From V1-33 sp039795165 (GTDB lineage: Bacteria > Verrucomicrobiota > Verrucomicrobiia > Verrucomicrobiales > V1-33), in NCBI GenBank assembly GCA_039795165.1, contig JBDKER010000002.1:1-64000 (forward strand): 64,000 nucleotides of DNA, given 5' to 3'. The translations under genes were made by a program, and so were the position numbers. The notes under the pieces were generated by a model, which worked only from the letters and a program-made list of their open reading frames with translations, did not search any database and had not been told where the DNA came from. Shown here piece by piece: positions 8,951-17,968 of this stretch (the stretch's first letter is position 1; every line of letters starts with the position of its first letter).

Positions 8951-9796
8951 ATGCCTGTTTCCTTTGCTGATCTCCATTCTGCCGAGCCGGGGCCGCAGGC
9001 GCGCCGACTGCTCTGGCATGTGCTTTCCGTGGGCAGCGTCTGGCGGGATGAAGCCGAGCATCATGCCGGAGCCGACAAGGCAGGCCTGCATCTCTTCTGG
9101 GTCGAACGCGGCAGCGGTGCCCTCGAAACCGGAGGTCGGACCTTCCCGATCCGCCCGGGCCCGTGCTGCTGGGTCGTCGATCTCCGCCAGCCCCGCAGCT
9201 ACCTTCCCGAAAATGGCGAACGCCTCGTGACCTCCGGATTCCGCTTCCATGGCCCCGCCCTCGAAGTGTGGCGCGAAGCCCTCGGATCGGTCGCCCGTCA
9301 CGATTTTGCCACGGCCGGACAATTCGCGGCCCTGCGCCGTGCCCAGCGCCGACTTCTTACCCTCGTGCGTCAGCGGCCCGCCGACTGGGAATGGCGCATG
9401 CACGAAACCATCGACCGCATTCTCGGTGGCCTCGCCGCCGCCCGCAGCATCTTCCACGCTTCCGCCCAGCCGGAACCCGAACCCGTCCGCCGCGTGCTCG
9501 AAGCCGTCCTCGCCGAAGCCGAACGCGATTGGCAGGCCGCCGAACTCGCTTCGCTGGCCGGCATCAGTTACTCCCGCCTTCGTGAATTATTCAAGGCGTC
9601 GCGGGCCGAAACCCTGCACGATTTCCTTCAGCGCAGCCGTCTTGCCGAAGCCCGGCGTCTCCTCGGCGACACCCGTCTCACCATCAAGGAAGTGGCTGCC
9701 CGACTGCATTTCTCGAGCGAATTCTATTTCAGTCATTTCTTCCGCCGCGTCTCCGGCATGAGCCCAACCGAATACCGACGGGAGTTGAGCGACTGA
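8951..9796 (+). CDS. AraC-family transcriptional regulator
   Basis: The 281-residue protein has an N-terminal cupin-like sensor (about 1-140, ELHLFWVERG-like strand pattern) and a C-terminal double helix-turn-helix from about residue 180. The second HTH is textbook: LTIKEVAARLHFSSEFYFSHFFRRVSG, then MSPTEYRR. The first is WQAAELASLAGISYSRLRELFK. It starts 49 bp after the PQQ dehydrogenase gene on the same strand, so it may regulate that gene or be cotranscribed with it. The ligand is unknown; sugar-responsive control would fit the context (inference). Confidence 0.9.
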   Translation: MPVSFADLHSAEPGPQARRLLWHVLSVGSVWRDEAEHHAGADKAGLHLFWVERGSGALETGGRTFPIRPGPCCWVVDLRQPRSYLPENGERLVTSGFRFHGPALEVWREALGSVARHDFATAGQFAALRRAQRRLLTLVRQRPADWEWRMHETIDRILGGLAAARSIFHASAQPEPEPVRRVLEAVLAEAERDWQAAELASLAGISYSRLRELFKASRAETLHDFLQRSRLAEARRLLGDTRLTIKEVAARLHFSSEFYFSHFFRRVSGMSPTEYRRELSD

Positions 9797-9967
9797 ATCT
9801 TCATTGGCAGAAATCGCATGCCTCCCGGCAGTTCGCGTATGGACGGAAGGCAGCCTCGATTGGCAAGATGCGCATGCTGAACAGTCAGGATCCTGCCCCC
9901 CCGGCCAATTCCTTGTAAGGCTGTACGGCAATCTGCTTCCCGCAACCACTACCCCCCTCCGACGCGC

Positions 9968-10753
9968 ATGAAGATGAAACTGACCGCGATCATCCTGATG
10001 GCAGCACCTGGAATTTCCTGCGCCGCCATCGTCTCCGCCGTGCACAGCAATGGCGATGCCTTCCCGAATGCCACGTCCACTGGAACCGCCTTCACCGGAC
10101 AGGTGCTCACGACCCAGCAGAATGCCTCGTCGGTACTCGTGACCGATTACCTTGTCCCGACCCTCGGGCATTCCGATTTCAACAATCCGGCGACCGCCAG
10201 TTACTCGATGACTGACCGACGCCATGCCTATGCGGGCTTCGGATCGGCTCTGCTGGGAGCCAGTGATCCGGCCAATTTCCCGGGCTACCTGCTTGGTCTG
10301 CCCTATGTTCTGACCATGAACAGCAACCGGGATAATCTGAGTCCTCCGTTCCGGATCGACATCACCACCAATGGCCCCGGGACGGCGTACCTGTTCATTG
10401 ATACGCGGCTGGGCGATGCCATTGCGACCGATGATCCGCTCCTTGATGCCGTCGCCAACGGGGCCGCTGCATGGATCACGGCGGACGGATGGCAGCCTGT
10501 GAAAACCGGTCTGCGCCCTGCGGATTTCACCGGCACCATCGACATCCTCGGCAACGACGAAAACATCGACGGTACCATCAACAATTATTACGCCATCTAT
10601 TCCCGCCAGATCGCCGGAAACAGCTTCGCGGTGAATACCTTTGGCGAAGGCAGAAACATGTACGGTGTCGCCTTCGCGGCCATTCCCGAACCTTCGTCCG
10701 CGGCGCTTGGCCTGATCACAGGCTTTGCGTTCCTGCGCCGCAGACGCCGCTGA
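9968..10753 (+). CDS. PEP-CTERM sorting-domain protein
   Basis: A 261-residue exported protein with a signal peptide (MKMKLTAIILMAAPGISCAA). The C-terminus ends IPEPSSAALGLITGFAFLRRRRR: a PEP motif, a hydrophobic segment and a basic tail, the three-part PEP-CTERM sorting signal cut by an exosortase (EpsH/XrtA type). The middle is a beta-rich domain without a recognised family, with many Thr, Asn and Gly residues. Such proteins usually end up at the surface or in the extracellular matrix with exopolysaccharide. No exosortase gene is present in the window. A second, far smaller PEP-CTERM protein is at 60983-61183. Confidence 0.88.
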   Translation: MKMKLTAIILMAAPGISCAAIVSAVHSNGDAFPNATSTGTAFTGQVLTTQQNASSVLVTDYLVPTLGHSDFNNPATASYSMTDRRHAYAGFGSALLGASDPANFPGYLLGLPYVLTMNSNRDNLSPPFRIDITTNGPGTAYLFIDTRLGDAIATDDPLLDAVANGAAAWITADGWQPVKTGLRPADFTGTIDILGNDENIDGTINNYYAIYSRQIAGNSFAVNTFGEGRNMYGVAFAAIPEPSSAALGLITGFAFLRRRRR

Positions 10754-10889
10754 GCCGGATCCCCCCTCCGCTTCCCTCCAAAACTTCTTCGCGGTGCCGT
10801 TCCGGTTCCGTGACCTGATTCCTCGTGCCCCTGCGGCCTGCGGGACCATGCCGCAGGCCACCTTCCATAACGCAAACTCAGTGATTCTC

Positions 10890-13800
10890 ATGAAAACGAA
10901 ACCGAATGCTTCATGGCTGCTGACCGTCTTCAGTTGTCTGTCGGCTATCCGTCTCATGGCGGCACCGGTCGTCATTGAGACCCCGGAGGATTGGAATGGT
11001 GTGCTCAATCCTCATGAAGCGGATGGGGTGACGCTGACGGGATCGGGTGCGCCTGGCGACCCGGCGGTCTATACGATTCCTGACGGCATGAGGATCGAAT
11101 CGACGGGAGCCATCCGGCTGACGGCGGAGATTGATAACGAGAGTGACAATGCGAACATTGTCTTTGTCTTCGCGCGGGGGAATCTGCAGATCGACCTTGG
11201 GGGCTACCTTGAGACCTCGCTCGGGAACCGCAATGATACGCGGTCGTTCGTGCTCGACATGGGTGGTGGTTCGGTCACGGGGAATGGGCGGATTGTGGGA
11301 CTGCGGGACGTGGGGCCGCGCAACCGGAAGCCACGTGGGCTGACCATGATCAACGTGCGGGATGTCTTCCTCGAGGAACTCGACCTCCATGTGGAGAATG
11401 TCAGTTCGGAGATTGGCGAGGACCTTGTCATTGCGGCGTCGGGACAGGTCCGCATCCGGGGCATGGTCAATTACAGCGATACGGATACCGGCGGGAATCC
11501 GGTGCGAGCCGTGAGGATTGAAGGTGAATCCGTGGAGGTCGGTGGCGTGGACACACGGGCTTTCCGCACAGGGCCGCCGGGTCGTTCCAGTGGCGATGTG
11601 GTTCTTCGGGCCCTCTCGCCCGCGGGGAATTTCGATCCAGGGTCGCCCGTCAATCGCTTCGCGAACCGGGTGACGGTCAATGGTCCGGTGCGCACCGATG
11701 GCAATGGCCCGGGGGGCGATGTCACCATGCAGGGAGTTGTTCTGCAGACCGGGGGATTATTTGTGCTGCGCCCGGGAACGGGATCGACGGCCACTGTCCA
11801 GGCGGGTCTTGATACACTCGGGGTACCGCGCAGCGATCTCGTCATCGACGGGGCAGGGACTGGGATTGCTGCGCAGGTTACCCACGTCGTTCAGTGGGAT
11901 GGCGTGCGCGCACCAGGCAGCGCTCCGGTTTTCACAGTCGATCCCGTGCTGCTGGCGACCGCGCTTCCCGATGTTGCCTATGCGGGCACCCTTGCGGGCA
12001 CGGCGACCGATCCCGATGGCAATCCGCTGACCTATGCGCGGGGCGTCGGTCCTGCATGGCTGACGGTTGCTCCCGGCGGAGAACTTTCCGGGACGCCGAC
12101 GGCTGCGGACGCCGGAGTCAATACGTGGACGATCTCCGTGAGCGACGGCACCCGATCGGATGTGGCTCTGCTGCGCATCGGTGTCAGTGGCCGCCCGACC
12201 TTCTTCTCGAATCCGGTCATCAAGCCGAAGGCGTTCCAGAATCAGGCCTATGCGGGGACGCTGAGCGATGTGGCGGCTGATCCTGACGGTGATGCCATCA
12301 CGTTCACGAAGATTGATGGGCCGGCGTGGTTGTCGGTCGGGAGCAATGGCAGCCTGAGCGGCACGCCGCCGCCCACGGCGACCGGATGGAATGCGTGGAC
12401 CGTCAGGGTCGCGGACGCCGGGGGATCGGACACGGTCACGCTGCGGATTCTGGTCGGCGGCAATCCTCAATGGCTGGCGGATCCGGTTCTCAAGTCGGTG
12501 GCGCGGGCCGGATCGTCCTACGGCGACAGTGGGCAATCGCTGGCGGGCGATGCGGTCGATCCCGATGGCGATGCGGTGACCTTTGCGAAGGTCAGTGGTC
12601 CAGCGTGGCTGCAGGTGGCGTCGAATGGGGCGCTTTCGGGCACACCGGCGACGGGCGACCTCGGTCTGCAGACATGGGTTGTGCGGGCCTCGGACGGCAA
12701 CAGCGGCAATACGGCGACCCTGCGCATCGAAGTCATCGAAATCAGCGGAGCCATCCGCATTGACCAGCTGGAGATCTGGGATGGGGTGCAGAATCCCCAT
12801 GCGGCTGACGGCGTCATTCTGTCGGGCAGCGGCACGCCCGAGGATCCGGCCGTCTATCAGATTCCCACGGGCCTGCGCTTCACAGCCACGGGAGCCATTC
12901 ACATGACGACTCCGGGTGGAGCCGACCGCAGCATCCGGTTCAATTTCGGTCCCGGCCGGAACCTTGAAATGGCCGCGGGGGCCTACCTCAATCTGGGACG
13001 GCGGCAGCGGAGCGGACTGCAGACGTTTGTGCTCGACCTCGGCGGCGGCAGCATCATCGGCGCAGGGGAAATCGCGGGGGTTCTCATCCGCGATGATTCG
13101 CCACGTCAGCTTACCATTCAGAATGCACGCGATGTTTCCCTGCGGGCCATCAATCTCCAGGTCTATAATGCCAACAATGGTGGACGCCGCACGGAAATCA
13201 CCGCCACGGGAACCGTCGCGATTCCATGGATCGATGTGAGCGACCGCGACAGTGGCGGCAATCAGGTCGGCGACGTCGTCATCCGGGCGGACAGCATGAT
13301 CCTTGGAACGATTGATGCGCGCAGTCTCCGCACGGGCAGCTATCGCGGAAATGGCAGCATTTCCCTCACGGCCCTCGGAGCTCCCGCTTACGATTCATCC
13401 GTCGCGGCAGGCAACGACTTCGCCAACCGCATCATCGTGAATGGACGACTCCGCACGCAGGGCCCCGCGCTGCCGCCCAACCCGGGGGCCGATGGCAACA
13501 TTCTCCTCGAGGGAGTCGGCATCACGCTGAACTCCATCACGCCACCCAATGTGCCTGACGGATCATCAATCACCGTGCGCGCCGGCACCCTGAGCGGCGG
13601 AGCCACGGAGTCGGACCTTTTCTTCGATGCCTCCGGTTTCGTGATCCCTGAATATGTGGTCGCATGGACCGGCGGCGTCCGCATTCCGGCCACGCCCGCC
13701 CTGCTGAGCGTTCAGCCGTATGGTTTCGGGGCCGCCCGGCTCGCATGGAGCATGGCCGATCCATTGGCGTCGGAATTTGTCCTCGAGCAATCGCCCGACG

Positions 13801-14624
13801 GCGTCGCCTTCGTTCCCGTGGCCACGGTTTCCGGTGGCCTCCGCACGGCGGAAGTCGGGGGACTGCTCGCTGGCCGGACGTATTCGTTCCGTCTCAAGGC
13901 AGGCAATGGGTTCGGTGCTTCGGCGTATTCCGGCGTGGGGACGGTGACTGTTCCGGTCTGGGGACTCCATGTGAATCTGGCGGCGGCGACCTTCACGGAA
14001 GGTCAGGTCGGCTATCCCATTCCTGGCTATCTGGACGATTACGGGGCCATGTTCGGTGACCGCGGCAATGGCTGGTTCTATGGATGGAACATGGACAATT
14101 CGGCGAACTCCCGCTTCCGGGCCAATGCCTATTCGCCGGATCCCCGGCACGATACCTTCAATCACCTGCAGCGGGCGGGAGACTTTGTCTGGGAAGCCGC
14201 CGTGCCTAATGGCCTTTACCGCGTCCGCCTGCTGGCGGGCGACGTCGCCGCCACAGACAGTACGTTCCAGTTCGATGTCGAAGGCGTGCTGACGGCAGCG
14301 CAGGCCCCGGCATTGCCTGCGGCCTTCTGGCGCGAATTCACGGTCGAGGCCCAGGTCAATGACGGACGGCTCACCATCCGCAGCGGTCCTCAGGCGGTGA
14401 ACAACAAACTCTGCTTCATTGATGTGGCCCGGCTCCAGTTGACTGGCGTGCCGTCCATCACTGCGATCGCTGCGGTCGATGGCAATGTCACCGTCCAGTG
14501 GACCGGTGGCGGTGTTCTCGAAGGAAGCAGCAGTCTCAGCGCTGGCTGGACGCCGCTTGGCGTGGACGGCACATGGACCGAGCCGGTGAGCGGCCCCGCG
14601 CGCTTCTTCCGCGTCCGCTGGTGA
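10890..14624 (+). CDS. giant secreted multi-domain surface protein with internal duplication, Ig-like, FnIII and malectin-like domains
   Basis: 1244 residues, signal peptide MKTKPNASWLLTVFSCLSAI. The order is: a domain at about 27-340 beginning VIETPEDWNGVLNPHEADGV; three putative Ig (He_PIG-like) domains at about 345-620, each with DPDGxxxTxxxxxGPAWL and LSGTP; a second copy of the first domain at about 623-930 (LEIWDGVQNPHAADGV); a fibronectin type III-like domain at about 933-1020; a malectin-like carbohydrate-binding domain at about 1024-1195; and a C-terminal strand ending ARFFRVRW, a common tail of verrucomicrobial secreted proteins. The role is probably adhesion or glycan binding (inference). 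The start at 10890 is the ATG that gives a signal peptide; the frame stays open upstream over the previous gene's end. Confidence 0.82.
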   Translation: MKTKPNASWLLTVFSCLSAIRLMAAPVVIETPEDWNGVLNPHEADGVTLTGSGAPGDPAVYTIPDGMRIESTGAIRLTAEIDNESDNANIVFVFARGNLQIDLGGYLETSLGNRNDTRSFVLDMGGGSVTGNGRIVGLRDVGPRNRKPRGLTMINVRDVFLEELDLHVENVSSEIGEDLVIAASGQVRIRGMVNYSDTDTGGNPVRAVRIEGESVEVGGVDTRAFRTGPPGRSSGDVVLRALSPAGNFDPGSPVNRFANRVTVNGPVRTDGNGPGGDVTMQGVVLQTGGLFVLRPGTGSTATVQAGLDTLGVPRSDLVIDGAGTGIAAQVTHVVQWDGVRAPGSAPVFTVDPVLLATALPDVAYAGTLAGTATDPDGNPLTYARGVGPAWLTVAPGGELSGTPTAADAGVNTWTISVSDGTRSDVALLRIGVSGRPTFFSNPVIKPKAFQNQAYAGTLSDVAADPDGDAITFTKIDGPAWLSVGSNGSLSGTPPPTATGWNAWTVRVADAGGSDTVTLRILVGGNPQWLADPVLKSVARAGSSYGDSGQSLAGDAVDPDGDAVTFAKVSGPAWLQVASNGALSGTPATGDLGLQTWVVRASDGNSGNTATLRIEVIEISGAIRIDQLEIWDGVQNPHAADGVILSGSGTPEDPAVYQIPTGLRFTATGAIHMTTPGGADRSIRFNFGPGRNLEMAAGAYLNLGRRQRSGLQTFVLDLGGGSIIGAGEIAGVLIRDDSPRQLTIQNARDVSLRAINLQVYNANNGGRRTEITATGTVAIPWIDVSDRDSGGNQVGDVVIRADSMILGTIDARSLRTGSYRGNGSISLTALGAPAYDSSVAAGNDFANRIIVNGRLRTQGPALPPNPGADGNILLEGVGITLNSITPPNVPDGSSITVRAGTLSGGATESDLFFDASGFVIPEYVVAWTGGVRIPATPALLSVQPYGFGAARLAWSMADPLASEFVLEQSPDGVAFVPVATVSGGLRTAEVGGLLAGRTYSFRLKAGNGFGASAYSGVGTVTVPVWGLHVNLAAATFTEGQVGYPIPGYLDDYGAMFGDRGNGWFYGWNMDNSANSRFRANAYSPDPRHDTFNHLQRAGDFVWEAAVPNGLYRVRLLAGDVAATDSTFQFDVEGVLTAAQAPALPAAFWREFTVEAQVNDGRLTIRSGPQAVNNKLCFIDVARLQLTGVPSITAIAAVDGNVTVQWTGGGVLEGSSSLSAGWTPLGVDGTWTEPVSGPARFFRVRW

Positions 14625-14711
14625 CCGGCTTCTTCCCATCTCCTGCTGCCTTCCGGACTGACGGAGAGATCCGCGCCCGTCATTCTTCCAGTCTGTTCCA
14701 TCAATGATGGC

Positions 14712-15791
14712 ATGAACCGCATTTCCCTGAACCGCCGCCGCTTTCTGTCCACCAGCGGCGCTGGCCCAATTCTATCGGCGGTGGCCGCCCGCAGTGCCGA
14801 GAGCGACGCCTCTCCCGCCGCGCCGGACATCATCGATTGCCAGAGTCACCTGTTCTTTCCGGCGGTGCTCGAACGCATGCGGAAACGCTCAGCCGATCCG
14901 GTCGTCTACGAAAAGGATGGCACCACATGGCTCCGCATGGGCGACTGGCTGCGCAAGGTTCCGCCGTCGTATCTGAGCGTGGAGGAAAAACTCGCTGCCA
15001 TGGACCGTCATGGGATCAGTGTGACTTTGCTGAGCAGCAATGACCCGGGGCCGGAATGGTTCGGGGATGATGGGGCGGAAGCTGCCCGGATGCTGCACGA
15101 TTCCCTTGCCGACGTGGCGGCGCGGCATCCCGGGCGGTTCCGCGGACTTTGCACGCTTCCCATGCAGAATGAAGCCGCTGCTTCCGCCGAGCTCGACCGC
15201 TGTGTCCGTGAGCTGGGCTTCGTGGGAATCCTTCTCTACACGAATCTGGCTGGTCGATGGTGCGATGAACCCTCGTTCCACTGGCTCTATGCCCGCGCCG
15301 AAGCACTGGACATTCCCATTCTCCTGCATCCGTCGAAGCCAATGACCACAGATCTGGTCAAGGGCTACGAACTGACGAGCACGCTGGGGAACATGTTCGA
15401 AAACACCATCGCGCTGGCCCGCATCATCGCCAGTGGCCTCCTTGACCGGCATCCGAAACTCAAGCTCGTCTGTCCGCACCTCGGTGGCACGCTTCCCTAC
15501 ATCTGCGGACGCATGGACCATCAACTCACGGTGCTCAAACGAGGTCCGCAGAACCTGCAGCGCAAACCCAGCGAGTACCTCCGCTCAATTTACATGGACA
15601 TCGTTTCTCCCCTGCCGGAAGCCATGAAGTTCGCCCTCGATTTCACCGGCGCAGACCGCCTCCTCTTCTCCTCGGATCATCCATGGGTCCAGCCAGATGA
15701 AATCCTCAATCCGCTCCGGAGCCTGCAGCTCCCGCCCGCCACCGAAGCAAAAATCCTTTCCGGAAATGCCCGGCGGCTTTTCCGTATCTGA
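14712..15791 (+). CDS. amidohydrolase-2 family protein, Tat-type signal
   Basis: A 359-residue member of the amidohydrolase 2 (ACMSD-like TIM barrel) family. The N-terminus NRRRFLSTSGAG fits a twin-arginine signal. Barrel motifs are IIDCQSHLFFP (metal-binding strand 1, with one His where most members have HxH), GILLYTNL, IPILLHPSKP, LKLVCPHLGGTLPY and LLFSSDHPW (metal Asp). The family carries out hydrolysis or decarboxylation of aromatic and lactone substrates. It is first in a same-strand run with the dehydrogenase, transporter and heme protein downstream, so it probably acts in one catabolic route. The Gln in place of the first metal His is a deviation worth noting. Confidence 0.85.
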   Translation: MNRISLNRRRFLSTSGAGPILSAVAARSAESDASPAAPDIIDCQSHLFFPAVLERMRKRSADPVVYEKDGTTWLRMGDWLRKVPPSYLSVEEKLAAMDRHGISVTLLSSNDPGPEWFGDDGAEAARMLHDSLADVAARHPGRFRGLCTLPMQNEAAASAELDRCVRELGFVGILLYTNLAGRWCDEPSFHWLYARAEALDIPILLHPSKPMTTDLVKGYELTSTLGNMFENTIALARIIASGLLDRHPKLKLVCPHLGGTLPYICGRMDHQLTVLKRGPQNLQRKPSEYLRSIYMDIVSPLPEAMKFALDFTGADRLLFSSDHPWVQPDEILNPLRSLQLPPATEAKILSGNARRLFRI

Positions 15792-15854
15792 CTATGCGCA
15801 GGGAAATATCACGTTCATGATGCCCGCATGCCTGCCGCAATGGAGACAATTGAC

Positions 15855-16724
15855 ATGTCAGCGAATACTCAACCAATCGGCCTGATCGGCACCGGACTGA
15901 TGGGGTCTGCGATTTCAGAGCGGCTGCGTTCGGCTGGCTTCCGTGTCCTTGCGTGGGATCGCGATGCCAAGCGGCTGGCGGGCAGCGGAGCGCAGGCGGC
16001 ATCCGATGCGCGGGCCGTGGCGCGTTCGTGCGGGAGGATTGTGCTGAGTCTGCCGGATTCCCATGTGGTGGGTCAGGTGATTGGTGAAATGGGAGATGAG
16101 CTGCGGCGGGGCACGGTCATTGTGGACACGAGCACCGGGGAACCCGAAGGAGCCCTGCGCTGTGCGGAAGCCATGCAGGCACGGGGCGGAACGTACCTTG
16201 AAGCCACTATTTCCGGAAGCAGCGAACAACTCCGCCGCGGCGAAGCGCTCGCCATGGTCGGCGGCGACGAGGAATCGCTCGGCAAGTGCCACGACATCTT
16301 CGCCGCCCTCGGCGGCACCATCGTGCCCGTCGGCGGCAGCGGCGACGCCGCCCGCATGAAGCTCGTCACCAATCTCGTGCTCGGTCTGAACCGGGCCGCC
16401 CTCGCCGAGGGACTCGCCTTTGCGGAAGCACTCGGGCTCGATCCGGCGCGCACGGCTGCCATTCTCAAGGCGAGCGCCGCTTATTCCCGGATCATGGACA
16501 GCAAGGCAGAAAAGATGATTCAGCGCGATTTCCGACCGGTGGCGCGGCTCGCGCAGCATGCCAAGGACATTGATCTCATGCTGCGGGCTGCGGGGTCGGG
16601 CGGCCTCCGGCTTCCGCTCACGGAAGCGCACCGGGAACTCCTTGCGAAGGCCATGGCCGCTGGTCTGGGCGATCTCGATAACAGTGCGGTCGTCGAAGCC
16701 ATCCGGAAGGAGCGTCATGAATGA
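15855..16724 (+). CDS. beta-hydroxyacid dehydrogenase (3-hydroxyisobutyrate dehydrogenase family)
   Basis: The 289-residue enzyme begins with a Rossmann motif, IGLIGTGLMGSAISERL. The substrate-side motif EATISGSSEQLRRGEALAMV replaces the classic DAPVSGG segment. MKLVTNLVLGLN carries the catalytic Lys of the family (about residue 170). It catalyses NAD(P)-dependent oxidation or reduction of a 2- or 3-hydroxy acid. The start is set at ATG 15855 because GGAGA lies 8 bases upstream; earlier ATGs at 15828 and 15840 lack a ribosome binding site. The 3' end overlaps the transporter start by 8 bases (ATGA-type coupling), so the two are translated together. Confidence 0.9.
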   Translation: MSANTQPIGLIGTGLMGSAISERLRSAGFRVLAWDRDAKRLAGSGAQAASDARAVARSCGRIVLSLPDSHVVGQVIGEMGDELRRGTVIVDTSTGEPEGALRCAEAMQARGGTYLEATISGSSEQLRRGEALAMVGGDEESLGKCHDIFAALGGTIVPVGGSGDAARMKLVTNLVLGLNRAALAEGLAFAEALGLDPARTAAILKASAAYSRIMDSKAEKMIQRDFRPVARLAQHAKDIDLMLRAAGSGGLRLPLTEAHRELLAKAMAAGLGDLDNSAVVEAIRKERHE

Positions 16725-17964
16725 GCCCCGCGAACTGCCGCGCGGCCAGCGCATGCTGGTGCTCGTGGTCGCCTTCCTCGCGCTCGTCTTCGATGGCGTG
16801 GAACTGGGGCTCATGCCGATCGCCTCGCTTTCGGTATCGAAGAGCCTGCTGGGTTCAGCGTTCACGTCGACGCTGGGAGGCGACTGGTTTGCACGTTTCA
16901 CGGCGGCGCTCATGCTGGGGGCGGCGATTGGCGGAATTGTGCTGGGAAGTCTGGGCGACCGCATTGGCCGGACGCGGGCGATGGGGATCAGTGTGATTTT
17001 CTATTCTGCGTTCGCAGCCCTTGGGGCGGCGGTGCAGACGCAGGAACAGATGTTCGTGCTGAGGTTTCTGGTTGGTCTTGGGGTCGGTGGTCTGTGGCCG
17101 AATGCGATCGCTCTGGTTTCCGAATGCTGGCAGGGAGCGCGGCGACCGCTGGTTTCTGGAGCCATGATGGCGGGATTGAATGCGGGCATTCTGCTGCTCT
17201 CGCAGCTGGCGCGTTTGTGGCCGGTGACGGCGGATTCGTGGCGCTGGATTTTTCATCTGGCGGGAGTTCCGGCGCTGCTGGGGATTTATGTGCTGCTGTG
17301 GCTCCCGGAATCGCCGCGCTGGCTGGCTTCGCAGGGGCAGGGGACCGCCGTGGCATCGCCGCTGCGCGCCTTGTTTGCTCCGGGACTCCTGCGGTTCACG
17401 CTGGTGGGCATCGCGGTGAGTGCCGTGCCGATGATTGGGGCATGGTCCGCGAGCAAATGGATGATTCCATGGGCAGATCAGGTGGCTGGCAAGGTCGACG
17501 GTGGCTACAAGGCAGCGACGCAGGGATGGTGGGCGCTGGGGGCGGTCGCGGGAAGCTTCGCAGGATCGCAGATCGCCGCACGGCTGGGCCGCCGTCGCAG
17601 CTATGCCCTCATTAGTCTCGGGGCCGTCGTCCTGACCACGTATATGTTCCAGGCCACCGCTCCGCTGCGGCCGGGTTTTCATGCCGTGGTGCTCGCGCAG
17701 GGATTTGTCTCCACCCTCTTTTTTGGCTGGCTTGCGCTGTACCTTCCCGAGCTGTTTCCCACGGAGGTGCGTGCCACGGGCAGTGGACTGGCCTACAATT
17801 CCGGGCGTTTCGCCACGGCAGCCGGCGTCCTCGTCGCCGGATTTCTCTTCTCGGCCCTTGGTGGCGACTATCCAAAGGTCGGTACTATCTGTGCCATGAT
17901 CTATGCCTTCGGACTGGTGGCCATCGCCTTCGCTCCGGACACCACCAAGCGGAACCTTTCCTGA
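16717..17964 (+). CDS. MFS transporter, aromatic acid/sugar-porter-like
   Basis: The 415-residue membrane protein has about 12 hydrophobic segments. It carries the MFS loop 2-3 signature GSLGDRIGRTRAMG, the mid-loop LPESPRWLASQG, and LPELFPTEVRATGSG before TM11. These are shared by sugar and aromatic-acid:proton symporters; the N-terminal LVFDGVELGLMP segment resembles the aromatic-acid group. It overlaps the preceding dehydrogenase gene and is followed 4 bp later by the CxxCH/PmoA gene, so it very probably imports the substrate or intermediate of that pathway. The exact substrate cannot be read from the sequence. Confidence 0.88.
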   Translation: MNEPRELPRGQRMLVLVVAFLALVFDGVELGLMPIASLSVSKSLLGSAFTSTLGGDWFARFTAALMLGAAIGGIVLGSLGDRIGRTRAMGISVIFYSAFAALGAAVQTQEQMFVLRFLVGLGVGGLWPNAIALVSECWQGARRPLVSGAMMAGLNAGILLLSQLARLWPVTADSWRWIFHLAGVPALLGIYVLLWLPESPRWLASQGQGTAVASPLRALFAPGLLRFTLVGIAVSAVPMIGAWSASKWMIPWADQVAGKVDGGYKAATQGWWALGAVAGSFAGSQIAARLGRRRSYALISLGAVVLTTYMFQATAPLRPGFHAVVLAQGFVSTLFFGWLALYLPELFPTEVRATGSGLAYNSGRFATAAGVLVAGFLFSALGGDYPKVGTICAMIYAFGLVAIAFAPDTTKRNLS

Positions 17965-17968
17965 TCCC

